Positions 48,243 through 56,646 of a stretch of DNA of 64,000 nucleotides are shown in pieces. The translations under genes were made by a program, and so were the position numbers. Each line of letters begins with the position of its first letter. Position 1 is the stretch's first letter. The notes beneath the pieces were generated by a model, which worked only from the letters and a program-made list of their open reading frames with translations, made no database searches and was not told where the DNA came from. This stretch comes from an uncultured Pelagibacteraceae bacterium (GTDB taxonomy: Bacteria; Pseudomonadota; Alphaproteobacteria; Pelagibacterales; Pelagibacteraceae): assembly GCA_902623395.1 (NCBI GenBank), contig CACNTN010000001.1:1-64000 (forward strand), read 5' to 3'.

Positions 48243-48249
48243 AAGGAGG
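48243..48249 (+). promoter_or_regulatory. Strong Shine-Dalgarno before atpE
   Basis: AAGGAGG, a complete match to the anti-SD core, lies 4 bases before ATG 48254. Most genes here show no such site. It fits the need for many c subunits per enzyme. Confidence 0.75.
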
Positions 48250-48253
48250 AAAC

Positions 48254-48481
48254 ATGGAGTTAGAAGCGGCAAAAATGATTGGAGCAGGTCTTGCTGCAAT
48301 CGCGTTAGCAGGAGCTGGTGTAGGTATCGGAATTATTTTTGGTAACTACCTCTCTGGTGCAATGAGGAATCCATCTGCAGCTCAGAAACAATTCCCTAAT
48401 TTACTTTTGGGATTTGCTTTGGCAGAGGCGACTGGACTTTTCGGCCTTGTAGTAGCTTTGATTATTTTATTTGCTTTTTAA
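48254..48481 (+). CDS. atpE: F0F1 ATP synthase subunit c
   Basis: Subunit c forms the rotor ring. The 75-residue hairpin has a Gly-rich TM1 (ALAGAGVGIGIIFG), the polar loop RNPSA and TM2 with the ion-carrying Glu in GFALAEATGLFG. No extra Gln/Ser Na+-binding signature is evident, so it is likely proton-coupled. It has the strongest ribosome binding site in the operon. Confidence 0.97.
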   Translation: MELEAAKMIGAGLAAIALAGAGVGIGIIFGNYLSGAMRNPSAAQKQFPNLLLGFALAEATGLFGLVVALIILFAF

Positions 48482-48491
48482 ATAAATAATC

Positions 48492-49067
48492 ATGAAAAGA
48501 TACTTTGGTTTTATTTTAGCTTTATTAGCTATACAAAATGATTTATTTGCGGCTGAGGCAGGAATGCCTCAGCTAGATCCAAAGTATTGGGCTTCACAAG
48601 CCTTTTGGTTAATTTTAGTTTTTACGATTTTATATATCTCAATAGCAAAATTTTACCTTCCAAAAATTAAAAATAATTTAGATAATCGTGAAAATAAAAT
48701 TAAGGATGACTTAGATGATGCAAATAAATTCAAAGAGTTGTCTGAGTCAAAACTTAAAGAATATGAAAAAATTTTGGAAGATGCCAAAAAAGAGATAATC
48801 AAAATTCACATAGATTCAAAAAACATACTAAACAAGGATATTCAAACGAAGAAAGAGGCTGTTGAAAAGGATATAGAAAAAGAAATTGTAAAAGCTCAAA
48901 AAGAAATAATTGATCTTAAAAAAAACTCTGTCTCCGATATTCAAAAAATATCAGAAGATATTGCATCAAATATAATTGAAAAAATTTCTGGTGACAAACT
49001 TAATGAAAGTAGCATTAAAGCGGCGGTAGAAGAAACTTCTAAAAAAAACCTAGGTAAATATTTATGA
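48492..49067 (+). CDS. atpG: F0F1 ATP synthase subunit b' (with signal-like N-terminus)
   Basis: b and b' form the peripheral stalk in Alphaproteobacteria. The 191-residue protein has MPQLDPKYWASQAFWLILVF (25-44), a start typical of b', then a TM (about 36-55) and a long charged coiled coil that binds F1/delta. The first 22 or so residues add a signal-peptide-like segment (MKRYFGFILALLAIQNDLFAA), which is unusual for the family. It precedes atpF with a 4-base overlap. Confidence 0.92.
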   Translation: MKRYFGFILALLAIQNDLFAAEAGMPQLDPKYWASQAFWLILVFTILYISIAKFYLPKIKNNLDNRENKIKDDLDDANKFKELSESKLKEYEKILEDAKKEIIKIHIDSKNILNKDIQTKKEAVEKDIEKEIVKAQKEIIDLKKNSVSDIQKISEDIASNIIEKISGDKLNESSIKAAVEETSKKNLGKYL

Positions 49068-49561
49068 CGATTGATGCAACTTTTTGGGTAATGATATCCT
49101 TCTTTGCTTTTATAGGATTGCTTATTTATTTTAAAATTCCTCAAAAAATAAAAGCAGTTTTAGATGAAAATATTAATAATATCAAAAAACAGATTGATGA
49201 TGCTGATAGACTTAAAGAAGATGCCAAAAATATCCTTACAGAATATGAGAAAAAGATTAGTAATTCCAAAGATGAGGTAAAACAAATGATAGGTACAGCA
49301 AGTGAGAATGCTGAAAAAAATGTTATTAAAACAAATCAAGATTTTTATAATTTAATGGAGGCACGAAAGAAAAATGCAGAAGAAAGAATTAAACAACTCA
49401 AGAATCAAGCTTTAAAAGATATTAAAAACGCCTCTGTAAAAATTGCTATAGAAGCAGTTGAAAAGCTAATGAAAAACTCTCTAGATAAAAGCAAATTAGA
49501 TAAAATTTATAGCTCTAGTATTGAGGAAACAAAATTAGCACTTAAGAAAAAATCTAGTTAG
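49064..49561 (+). CDS. atpF: F0F1 ATP synthase subunit b
   Basis: The 165-residue second stalk subunit has a short periplasmic start, one TM (ATFWVMISFFAFIGLLIYF) and a long coiled coil with LDENINNIKKQIDDADRLKEDA, the usual heptad entry. It is the last F0 gene; F1 genes are not in the window, which matches the split atp operons of Alphaproteobacteria. crtI starts just 15 bases downstream on the same strand. Confidence 0.93.
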   Translation: MTIDATFWVMISFFAFIGLLIYFKIPQKIKAVLDENINNIKKQIDDADRLKEDAKNILTEYEKKISNSKDEVKQMIGTASENAEKNVIKTNQDFYNLMEARKKNAEERIKQLKNQALKDIKNASVKIAIEAVEKLMKNSLDKSKLDKIYSSSIEETKLALKKKSS

Positions 49562-49576
49562 AATAGCCATAAATAT

Positions 49577-51043
49577 ATGGCAAAAAAAATTACTGTTATT
49601 GGATCAGGTTTTGGAGGTTTGGCTGCAGCGCTAAGATTAAAAGCCAAAGGCCATAAAGTTACTTTATTAGAGAAACATCCTGATCTAGGTGGTCGAGCAA
49701 GAGTTTTTAAAAAAGGACAGTTTATTTACGACGGTGGTCCAACGGTAATAACTGCTCCATATCTTTTTGAAGAATTATTTTCATTATTTAACAAAAATAT
49801 TTCTGACTACGTCGAGATAGTGCCTTTAGATTTATGGTACCGGTTTGTTTTCAGTAATGGAGATACATTTGACTACAATGGAAATGATAAATCAATGGAA
49901 GAACAAGTTAAAAAGTTTAACCCTTCTGATTATGATGGATATAAAGATTTAGTAAATTTTACTGAAAAAATCTTCGACAAAGGTTTTACAGATTTATCTG
50001 ATAAGCCCTTTAATAATCTGGTTTTTATGATGAAACAAATTCCATCTTTATTAAAATTAAAAAGTTATAAGTCAGTCTACAGTTTAGTTTCAAACTATAT
50101 ATCTAATGAAAAATTAAGGAGAGTGTTTAGTATGCACCCTCTTTTAGTAGGTGGAAACCCATTCAGCACTACGTCGATATATACATTAATTTTATTTTTA
50201 GAAAAAAAATGGGGCATTCACTACTCTATGGGAGGAACGGGAAGTGTAGTCAAGGCTTTAGAAAAACTAATGATCGAAGAAAATATCAAAATTATTAAAG
50301 ATGCTGAAGTAACAGAAATACTCACAGAAAATAAAAAAGTCAAAGGTGTTAAAATTAATAATTCAAAAATAATTAATAGTGACTATGTGATTTGTAACTC
50401 TGACCCTCCTAATGTTTATAATAATCTAATTAAATCAAAGGGAGATTATGATTTTTTATTTAAACAAAAAATGAAAAGAATGGATTATTCAATGGGATTA
50501 TTTGTTTATTATTTTGGTTCTAAAAAAAAATATCCCGATGTTGCGCATCATACAATTTATTTTGGGGAGTCTTACGAAAAACATCTCGATAAAATCTTTG
50601 AAAAGAAAATACTTTCTGAAGACATAAGTTATTATTTACATCGACCGTCTGCAACAGATCCTAGTATGGCTCCAGAAGGCCAAGATGCTTTTTATGTATT
50701 GGTTCCAGTTCCAAACAATTTATCTAAAGTTAAATGGATCGAGGAAGGTGATAAATTTAAAGATTTAGTTTTAGATAAAATGGATAAAACTGTTCTGCCT
50801 GGCATTAAAGAAAATGTGGTAAGTGATTTTTATTTAACACCTGATTACTTTGAAATCGATCTAGCAACTCTTTATGGATCTGGATTTTCAATTCAGCCAA
50901 AATTTTCTCAATCAGCTTATTTTAGATTTCATAATCAATCTGAAATATATAAAAACTTATTCTTTGTGGGTGCCGGTACACACCCAGGAGCTGGAATGCC
51001 TGGTGTTCTTTCATCGGCAAAAGTTTTAGACAAATTATTTTAA
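49577..51043 (+). CDS. crtI: Phytoene desaturase
   Basis: CrtI converts phytoene to lycopene. The 488-residue flavoprotein has the N-terminal FAD motif VIGSGFGGLAAALRLKAKGH, GGRARVFKKGQFIYDGGPTVI (in part) and the C-terminal bacterial carotenoid-desaturase signature NLFFVGAGTHPGAGMPGVLSSAK (in part). It begins the retinal cluster crtI-crtB-crtY-blh, with a 1-base overlap to crtB. No crtE is in the window, so geranylgeranyl diphosphate must come from elsewhere. Confidence 0.95.
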   Translation: MAKKITVIGSGFGGLAAALRLKAKGHKVTLLEKHPDLGGRARVFKKGQFIYDGGPTVITAPYLFEELFSLFNKNISDYVEIVPLDLWYRFVFSNGDTFDYNGNDKSMEEQVKKFNPSDYDGYKDLVNFTEKIFDKGFTDLSDKPFNNLVFMMKQIPSLLKLKSYKSVYSLVSNYISNEKLRRVFSMHPLLVGGNPFSTTSIYTLILFLEKKWGIHYSMGGTGSVVKALEKLMIEENIKIIKDAEVTEILTENKKVKGVKINNSKIINSDYVICNSDPPNVYNNLIKSKGDYDFLFKQKMKRMDYSMGLFVYYFGSKKKYPDVAHHTIYFGESYEKHLDKIFEKKILSEDISYYLHRPSATDPSMAPEGQDAFYVLVPVPNNLSKVKWIEEGDKFKDLVLDKMDKTVLPGIKENVVSDFYLTPDYFEIDLATLYGSGFSIQPKFSQSAYFRFHNQSEIYKNLFFVGAGTHPGAGMPGVLSSAKVLDKLF

Positions 51044-51891
51044 TGAAAAGCAATTTATTAAAAAAACATGCTAAATCTTTTTATTGGGCAAGTTTTTTCC
51101 TGCCGAGAAATACTTTGGATAAATGTTCATCTTTATATAATTTCTGTAGGACCTTAGATGATATAGTTGATGATAATAACAAGCTCAGTATAAAGAAAGA
51201 AATTTTTATAAAATTTAAAAATGATTTTGAGACTAAAAATCCAAATAATAAAATTATAAAAGACATGTGGTCGATTATTGATAGTGAAAGTATTTCTAAA
51301 CAAATAGTAATAGATTTATTTGATGGAGTTGAAACAGACTTAGAGGAAAAAGTAGTTATTAATTCGAAAAAAGATTTACTTGTTTATTCTTATAGAGTTG
51401 CTGGAACAGTTGGATTAATGATGTCAAAAATACTTAAAGTTAGAAATAAGGAGGCTTGTAAAGGTGCGATTGATCTTGGTATAGCTATGCAGCTTACAAA
51501 TATTGCTCGGGATGTTTGTGAGGATAAAGCGCGTAATAGACAGTATATTGAACACAATTTTTCCTCAATTAAGGAAATAATTAAAGAGTCTGAAATGTTT
51601 TATAAAAATTCATTCAACTCTATTAGATATATACCTATTAGATCAAGATTTTCAGTTGTTGTTGCGAGACGAGTTTACAGAAAAATAAGTGACTACATAC
51701 TTAAACAAAAAAATATAGATAATTACAATAAAGCTGGCAAAATCTATGTTCCTATGTTCGAGAAAGTAATACAGACCTTTTTATCTATTTTTGATTTTGT
51801 TAAATTATTGTTCATTAAAAATTTAAATTACAATAATCAAACAAATCATAATATTTTAGAGCAAGAAATTAATTTAAATGAAAGAATTTGA
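51043..51891 (+). CDS. crtB: Phytoene synthase
   Basis: CrtB condenses two geranylgeranyl diphosphates to phytoene. The 282-residue protein has the two Asp-rich prenyl-binding motifs: NFCRTLDDIVDDN (35-48 area) and LTNIARDVCEDKARNRQYI. There is also SYRVAGTVGLMMSKIL between them. It overlaps crtI by one base and crtY by 14, so the whole cluster is probably translationally coupled. Confidence 0.94.
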   Translation: MKSNLLKKHAKSFYWASFFLPRNTLDKCSSLYNFCRTLDDIVDDNNKLSIKKEIFIKFKNDFETKNPNNKIIKDMWSIIDSESISKQIVIDLFDGVETDLEEKVVINSKKDLLVYSYRVAGTVGLMMSKILKVRNKEACKGAIDLGIAMQLTNIARDVCEDKARNRQYIEHNFSSIKEIIKESEMFYKNSFNSIRYIPIRSRFSVVVARRVYRKISDYILKQKNIDNYNKAGKIYVPMFEKVIQTFLSIFDFVKLLFIKNLNYNNQTNHNILEQEINLNERI

Positions 51892-52945
51892 TTACATAAT
51901 TATTGGTGGTGGATGCGCGGGCTTATCTTTGGCTTATGAGCTTGAAATTAATGATAAGTTAAAAGAGAAAACTTTAGCAATTATTGAAACTCGTGAGGAA
52001 TATAAAAGAGACAAAACGTGGTCTTTTTGGAAAGTTTTTAATCATAACTTTGATGATTGTGTAATTAAAAGTTGGAACAACTTTACCATAAATTCTCCGG
52101 ATAGTTCACATGAATTAACTAATAAAAAATTTCCCTATCAAAGCATCGATAGTGGTAAATTTTATAAAAAAATAAATTCTAAGCTATCTACAAATTCCAA
52201 TATAAGTTTTTTTAAAAACCTAAGTGAAATCAACTCAGAAAATTCCATAATTTTTAATAGTGTTTTTGAAAAAGAATTAGATAAATCTAAATTGTGGCAA
52301 CACTTTCAAGGTATCGAGATAGAAACGCCTAAAAATATTTTTGATGAGGAAATAATAAATTTAATGGATTTTAATTGTGATCAGAGAAATGATGTTCACT
52401 TTTTTTACACATTGCCATTTAGTAAAAATAAAGCTTTAATTGAAACAACATGGCTTTCAGATTTAGAAGATCAAAGCTTAATGGATTACGATCTTCAATT
52501 AGAAAATTACATAAAATATAATCTTGGTATAAAAGACTATAAAATAAATTTTACTGAAAAAGGAGCTATACCATTATTCCATCCATTAAATAAAAATAAT
52601 GAGAAAACTGTTTATATTGGATCTGCTGGCGGAATGACAAGGTTAAGCACAGGGTATACTTTTTTAAATATCCAAGAGCATAGTAAATATATTGTCGAAA
52701 ATATTGATAAAATTGAAAAAATAAAAATGTACAATATAGGAAAGAAATATCAGTTTTTGGATGAAATATTTTTGAGAGTTTTAAAAAATAACCCAGATAA
52801 AATGCCAAAAATATTTTTCGAAATGTTTAAAGCTTCATCAAACTGTGTAATAAAATTTTTATCTAATAAAAGTAATATCTTTGAAGATATTAATATTATA
52901 GGAAGAATGCCGAAATTAATTTTTATGAGGGCTCTATTTCAATAA
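51878..52945 (+). CDS. crtY: Lycopene beta-cyclase
   Basis: CrtY makes beta-carotene from lycopene. The 355-residue flavoprotein has the NAD(P)/FAD motif YIIIGGGCAGLSLAYEL, RDKTWSFWKVF, the active-site-like PFSKNKALIETTWLS and the late SAGGMTRLSTGYTFLNIQEHS (in part), all characteristic of the CrtY type. It overlaps both neighbours. The beta-carotene product is the substrate of the next enzyme. Confidence 0.93.
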   Translation: MKEFDYIIIGGGCAGLSLAYELEINDKLKEKTLAIIETREEYKRDKTWSFWKVFNHNFDDCVIKSWNNFTINSPDSSHELTNKKFPYQSIDSGKFYKKINSKLSTNSNISFFKNLSEINSENSIIFNSVFEKELDKSKLWQHFQGIEIETPKNIFDEEIINLMDFNCDQRNDVHFFYTLPFSKNKALIETTWLSDLEDQSLMDYDLQLENYIKYNLGIKDYKINFTEKGAIPLFHPLNKNNEKTVYIGSAGGMTRLSTGYTFLNIQEHSKYIVENIDKIEKIKMYNIGKKYQFLDEIFLRVLKNNPDKMPKIFFEMFKASSNCVIKFLSNKSNIFEDINIIGRMPKLIFMRALFQ

Positions 52946-53850
52946 TGGAAAAGATAAATTTTAAACACTCACTTATATTTTTCAATTTTTGTATTTTGAT
53001 TAGCCCATTTTACTTTATGGTAAATTATGAGCCAATAATATTTTGTTTAATCTTAATATTAATTTTAGGAATTTCGCATGGAGCATTAGATAATTTAAAA
53101 GGAAAAAAACTTTTATATTTATTTGGTTATAGATCTCTTTTTACTTTTTATTTTATATATATTTTAATCTCTATCTTAATAATTTTTTTGTGGGTATTTT
53201 TTCCTAATACTGTTTTATTATTATTTCTTGTTGTAGCAGCTTATCACTTTGGTAAGGAGGATACGGTATTCTCATTTAAAGAAAAATTTCTAATATCTGA
53301 GTTTTTGTACTTTTTAAAAGGATCGGCAGTAATTTTTGCTCCGTTATTGTTTCAGAGAGAGAAAACAAACGAAATATTTGAAATTTTAAACTTTAATGTT
53401 TTTGAGTCTCAATTATTCACTAATCAATTCTTAATAATTTTTTTGTGTTTAAGCTTTTTATCATCTCTAATTATCTCTAATAAGAAAAAGGCTGACTTTA
53501 AAGCATTGATGATAATGGATTTTTTTTCGTTAATAATATTAAATCTCTTTTTAACTCCTGTTTTGGCTTTCACAATTTATTTTTGCTTTCTTCATTCTAT
53601 AAGGCATTCAATTACATTAATCTTCGAACTAGATAAGTCTTTTAGATCAGGACTAAAGAAATTTATTAACAAAGCTATTCCATTAACTTTTGTAACTGGT
53701 GTGATGTTTTTAATAGCGGTATATTTTCTTAATAGCTCCTATAAGCTCGACGAGGCTATTTATAAAGTAATATTTATTGGTTTGGCGTCTCTGACTTTTC
53801 CGCATATATTGCTCGAATACTTGTTAGAAAAGAATGAAAAAAGAACTTAA
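52945..53850 (+). CDS. blh: Brp/Blh-family beta-carotene 15,15'-dioxygenase
   Basis: Blh splits beta-carotene into two retinals. The 301-residue membrane protein has about eight hydrophobic helices and the conserved histidines expected to bind iron: GISHGALDN near 47, AAYHFGKED near 99, and FLHSIRHS near 218. In marine bacteria it supplies retinal for proteorhodopsin. No rhodopsin gene is in this window, but the cluster strongly implies one. It overlaps ispH by 17 bases. Confidence 0.92.
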   Translation: MEKINFKHSLIFFNFCILISPFYFMVNYEPIIFCLILILILGISHGALDNLKGKKLLYLFGYRSLFTFYFIYILISILIIFLWVFFPNTVLLLFLVVAAYHFGKEDTVFSFKEKFLISEFLYFLKGSAVIFAPLLFQREKTNEIFEILNFNVFESQLFTNQFLIIFLCLSFLSSLIISNKKKADFKALMIMDFFSLIILNLFLTPVLAFTIYFCFLHSIRHSITLIFELDKSFRSGLKKFINKAIPLTFVTGVMFLIAVYFLNSSYKLDEAIYKVIFIGLASLTFPHILLEYLLEKNEKRT

Positions 53851-54778
53851 AATTTATTTAGCTTCACCCAGAGGGTTTTGTGCTGGTGTTAAAAGAGCTA
53901 TTGAAATTGTCGAAAAGGCAATAAATAAATATGGAGCTCCTGTATATGTAAGACATGAAATTGTTCATAATAAACAAGTTGTTGATGAACTAAGAGAAAA
54001 AGGGGCAATATTTGTAGACGAGCTTTCTGAAGTAAAAGATAATAGTAGACCTGTGATTTTTTCTGCACATGGAGTTCCTAAATCAGTTCCTGACGAAGCA
54101 AAGTTTAAAAATTTATCTTATGTGGATGCAACTTGCCCTTTGGTTTCGAAGGTTCATAGAGAGTCTGAACAGTTACATAAAAAAGGATACGAAATATTTT
54201 TGATTGGGCACAAAAATCATCCTGAGGTTATTGGCACAATGGGTCAGCTGCCGTTAGGATCAATTAAATTGATAGAAACTAAAAGTGATGTTGAAAATCT
54301 TCAGGCTAATAATTTTAAAAAACCTTTGGCTTATATAACTCAGACAACCCTCTCAGTAGATGATACGGCAGAAATAATTAATGCTCTTAAAAACAAATTT
54401 CCTAAAATCAAGGGGCCGATCAAGGAAGATATTTGTTACGCTACAACTAATCGTCAATCAGCTGTGAAAGAAATAGCATCTAAGTGTGATTTATTTTTTG
54501 TAGTTGGAAGTCGAAATTCATCTAATTCGGTAAGGCTAGTTGAGGTTGCAAAAAAAGCTGGATGTGTAAACTCTCAATTAATGCATTCAGAAAAGGAAAT
54601 ACCTTTTCACGAAATAGAGAATTCTAATACTATTGGAATTTCCTCTGGCGCTTCAGCGCCGGAAAAATTAGTACAAGCGTTGCTGAATAATATAAAAAAA
54701 GATAGGAAGGTCTCTGTTGAGGAAGTGATAGTTGCAGAAGAAAAGGTTGTTTTTAAATTGCCGAAAGAACTCAATTAA
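53834..54778 (+). CDS. ispH: 4-hydroxy-3-methylbut-2-enyl diphosphate reductase
   Basis: IspH (LytB) makes IPP and DMAPP, the final step of the MEP pathway, using a 4Fe-4S cluster. The 314-residue protein has Cys16 in SPRGFCAGVKRA, the second Cys in DATCPLVSKVH and the third in EDICYATTNRQ, with VGSRNSSNSVRL. Placement after blh ties precursor supply to carotenoid synthesis. It overlaps thrB by one base. Confidence 0.97.
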   Translation: MKKELKIYLASPRGFCAGVKRAIEIVEKAINKYGAPVYVRHEIVHNKQVVDELREKGAIFVDELSEVKDNSRPVIFSAHGVPKSVPDEAKFKNLSYVDATCPLVSKVHRESEQLHKKGYEIFLIGHKNHPEVIGTMGQLPLGSIKLIETKSDVENLQANNFKKPLAYITQTTLSVDDTAEIINALKNKFPKIKGPIKEDICYATTNRQSAVKEIASKCDLFFVVGSRNSSNSVRLVEVAKKAGCVNSQLMHSEKEIPFHEIENSNTIGISSGASAPEKLVQALLNNIKKDRKVSVEEVIVAEEKVVFKLPKELN

Positions 54779-55746
54779 TGGCTGTCTATACAAAGTTAAA
54801 TCAAAATAAAATTGAAAAAATCTTATCTAATTATAAATTAGGTAAGCTAGACTCATTCAAAGGAATTGAAGAAGGTATAGAAAATACAAACTATTTTTTA
54901 TCGGTTAATAAAAAAAAATTTATATTAACTATTTACGAAAAAAGAGTTAAGTCTTCAGATCTTCCTTTTTTTTCAGATTTGATGTCATCTTTAAATAAAG
55001 CTCACTTTAAATGCCCTGCTCCTATCTCTAATATTAATAATGAAACTATTACAAATTTTGAAGGGAAAAAATTGATGATTGTGTCATTTCTTGAGGGAAA
55101 GGCAAAACAAAATTTATCTCCAGCCAATTGTAAATCAATTGGGTCTGAAATAGCTAAAATGCATGAGCTCACAACGAGTCTTAAACTTAATCGACAAAAT
55201 GATCTCTCGGTCAATTCCTGGAGAAAGTTGTTTAATTCAGTTAAAGATAAATGTGAAAATATACATAAAGATCTTCCAAGATTAATTGAGGAAAATCTTG
55301 ATGATGTTGAAAAAAGTTGGCCAAAAAATTTGCCTAGAGGAATAATTCATGCAGATTTATTTCAAGATAATATTTTTTTTATTCAAGATAAATTTAGTGG
55401 CCTAATCGACTTTTATTTTTCATGTGAAGATTTTTTTGCATTTGAAATTGCTATTTGCTTTAATGCATTATGTTTTGATGGATTAAAAAATAATTTAAGC
55501 TTCAATGTAACTAAAGCTAAAAATTTTATAGATGGGTATACGTCCGTAAGGAAATTATCAGATGAAGAATTAAATAGTATTAAAGTATTATCTCAAGGAG
55601 CTGCTTTGAGATTCTTGTTAACCCGAGTATTCGATGCATTAAATAAGGTAGAAGGAGCAATTGTTAAAATAAAAGATCCAATGGAGTATTTAAAAAGATT
55701 AGAATTTCACAAGAATGCAAAAAATTATGAGGATTATTTTTTTTAA
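54778..55746 (+). CDS. thrB: Homoserine kinase (APH-fold type)
   Basis: This kinase phosphorylates homoserine in threonine synthesis. The 322-residue protein is of the aminoglycoside-phosphotransferase fold used in Alphaproteobacteria. GIEEGIENTNYFLSV fits the start of the family, LPRGIIHADLFQDNIFF has the catalytic Asp, and LIDFYFSCEDFFAFEIA is the metal motif. The partner thrC is nearby on the other strand. It is coupled by one-base overlaps on both sides. Confidence 0.92.
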   Translation: MAVYTKLNQNKIEKILSNYKLGKLDSFKGIEEGIENTNYFLSVNKKKFILTIYEKRVKSSDLPFFSDLMSSLNKAHFKCPAPISNINNETITNFEGKKLMIVSFLEGKAKQNLSPANCKSIGSEIAKMHELTTSLKLNRQNDLSVNSWRKLFNSVKDKCENIHKDLPRLIEENLDDVEKSWPKNLPRGIIHADLFQDNIFFIQDKFSGLIDFYFSCEDFFAFEIAICFNALCFDGLKNNLSFNVTKAKNFIDGYTSVRKLSDEELNSIKVLSQGAALRFLLTRVFDALNKVEGAIVKIKDPMEYLKRLEFHKNAKNYEDYFF

Positions 55747-56168
55747 TGAAATTAAAGATTTATACTGATGGCGCTTGCTCTGGAAATCCTGGGAAAGGAG
55801 GTTGGGCAGCAATCATATTAAATGACTCTAATCAATCTAATATTTCTGGAAGTGAAAATAATACAACTAATAATAGGATGGAATTAATGGCTCCAATTAT
55901 GGCATTAAAAAAAATAAAAAAAAAATCAGAGATTACAATTTTTACTGACTCGAAATATGTGAAAGATGGAATAACTGATTGGATTAAAAAGTGGAAAGTT
56001 AATAATTGGAAAAGTTCAAACAAGAAACCAGTTAAAAATAAAGATCTTTGGATTAAATTGGATAATGTTTGCCTAAAACATAAAGTTACTTGGAAATGGG
56101 TTAAGGCGCACGCTGGCAACAAATATAATAATCTTGTTGATGAATTGGCGGTTTCGAAAACTAAATAG
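55746..56168 (+). CDS. rnhA: Ribonuclease HI
   Basis: RNase HI degrades RNA in RNA-DNA hybrids. The 140-residue protein has all four catalytic acids: Asp in IYTDGACSGNPGKGG, Glu in NNRMELMA, Asp in IFTDSKYVKDG and Asp in NNLVDELA. thrB-rnhA adjacency is common in Alphaproteobacteria. It ends the long co-directional run and overlaps the convergent peroxiredoxin gene by 8 bases. Confidence 0.96.
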   Translation: MKLKIYTDGACSGNPGKGGWAAIILNDSNQSNISGSENNTTNNRMELMAPIMALKKIKKKSEITIFTDSKYVKDGITDWIKKWKVNNWKSSNKKPVKNKDLWIKLDNVCLKHKVTWKWVKAHAGNKYNNLVDELAVSKTK

Positions 56169-56646
56169 ATTTTAAAAAGCTTTCAGCTGAAGATAATTCA
56201 CAAATAGCTGTTTCTTTTTCTTCCTCTACTTTTTTAACTTCGCCTTTCTCCACAAGCATAGTGTATCTATTTGATCTAATTCCTAATCCTTTTTCGGATT
56301 TATCTACTTCTGCTCCAATAGCTTTTGTAAATTTAAGAAAGGGATCGCCAGCCATAAAAATTTTACTGCCAGCATTTTGGTTTTCACCCCAAGCTTTCAT
56401 AACATTGGGATCATTTACAGCGATGCATATAATTTTTGTAATTCCTTTTTGAGTAGCTAAGTCGTAATTTTTTATATACCCAGGAAGATGAAGAGCCGAA
56501 CAAGTTTTTGTAAAAGCTCCAGGCATACCTAAAATAATAGTCTTGCCTTTACAAAGATCTAAAATATCAATTTTTTTAACATCATTATTTTGGTCAAGAT
56601 AAAATAACTCCGAGTCAGGTAGTTTGTCTCCTATTTTTATTCTCAT
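56161..56646 (-). CDS. Peroxiredoxin, Prx5 type
   Basis: This thiol peroxidase removes hydrogen peroxide and organic peroxides. The 161-residue protein has the Prx5 active site GMPGAFTKTCSALHLPGY with peroxidatic Cys49 and supporting Thr46, and a conserved Arg in GLGIRSNRYTMLV. A C-terminal Cys (ATAICELSS) could be the resolving residue. It is the last gene of the oxidase run, overlapping thrC by 4 bases, a reasonable place for an oxidative-stress gene. Confidence 0.9.
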   Translation of the reverse strand: MRIKIGDKLPDSELFYLDQNNDVKKIDILDLCKGKTIILGMPGAFTKTCSALHLPGYIKNYDLATQKGITKIICIAVNDPNVMKAWGENQNAGSKIFMAGDPFLKFTKAIGAEVDKSEKGLGIRSNRYTMLVEKGEVKKVEEEKETAICELSSAESFLKSI

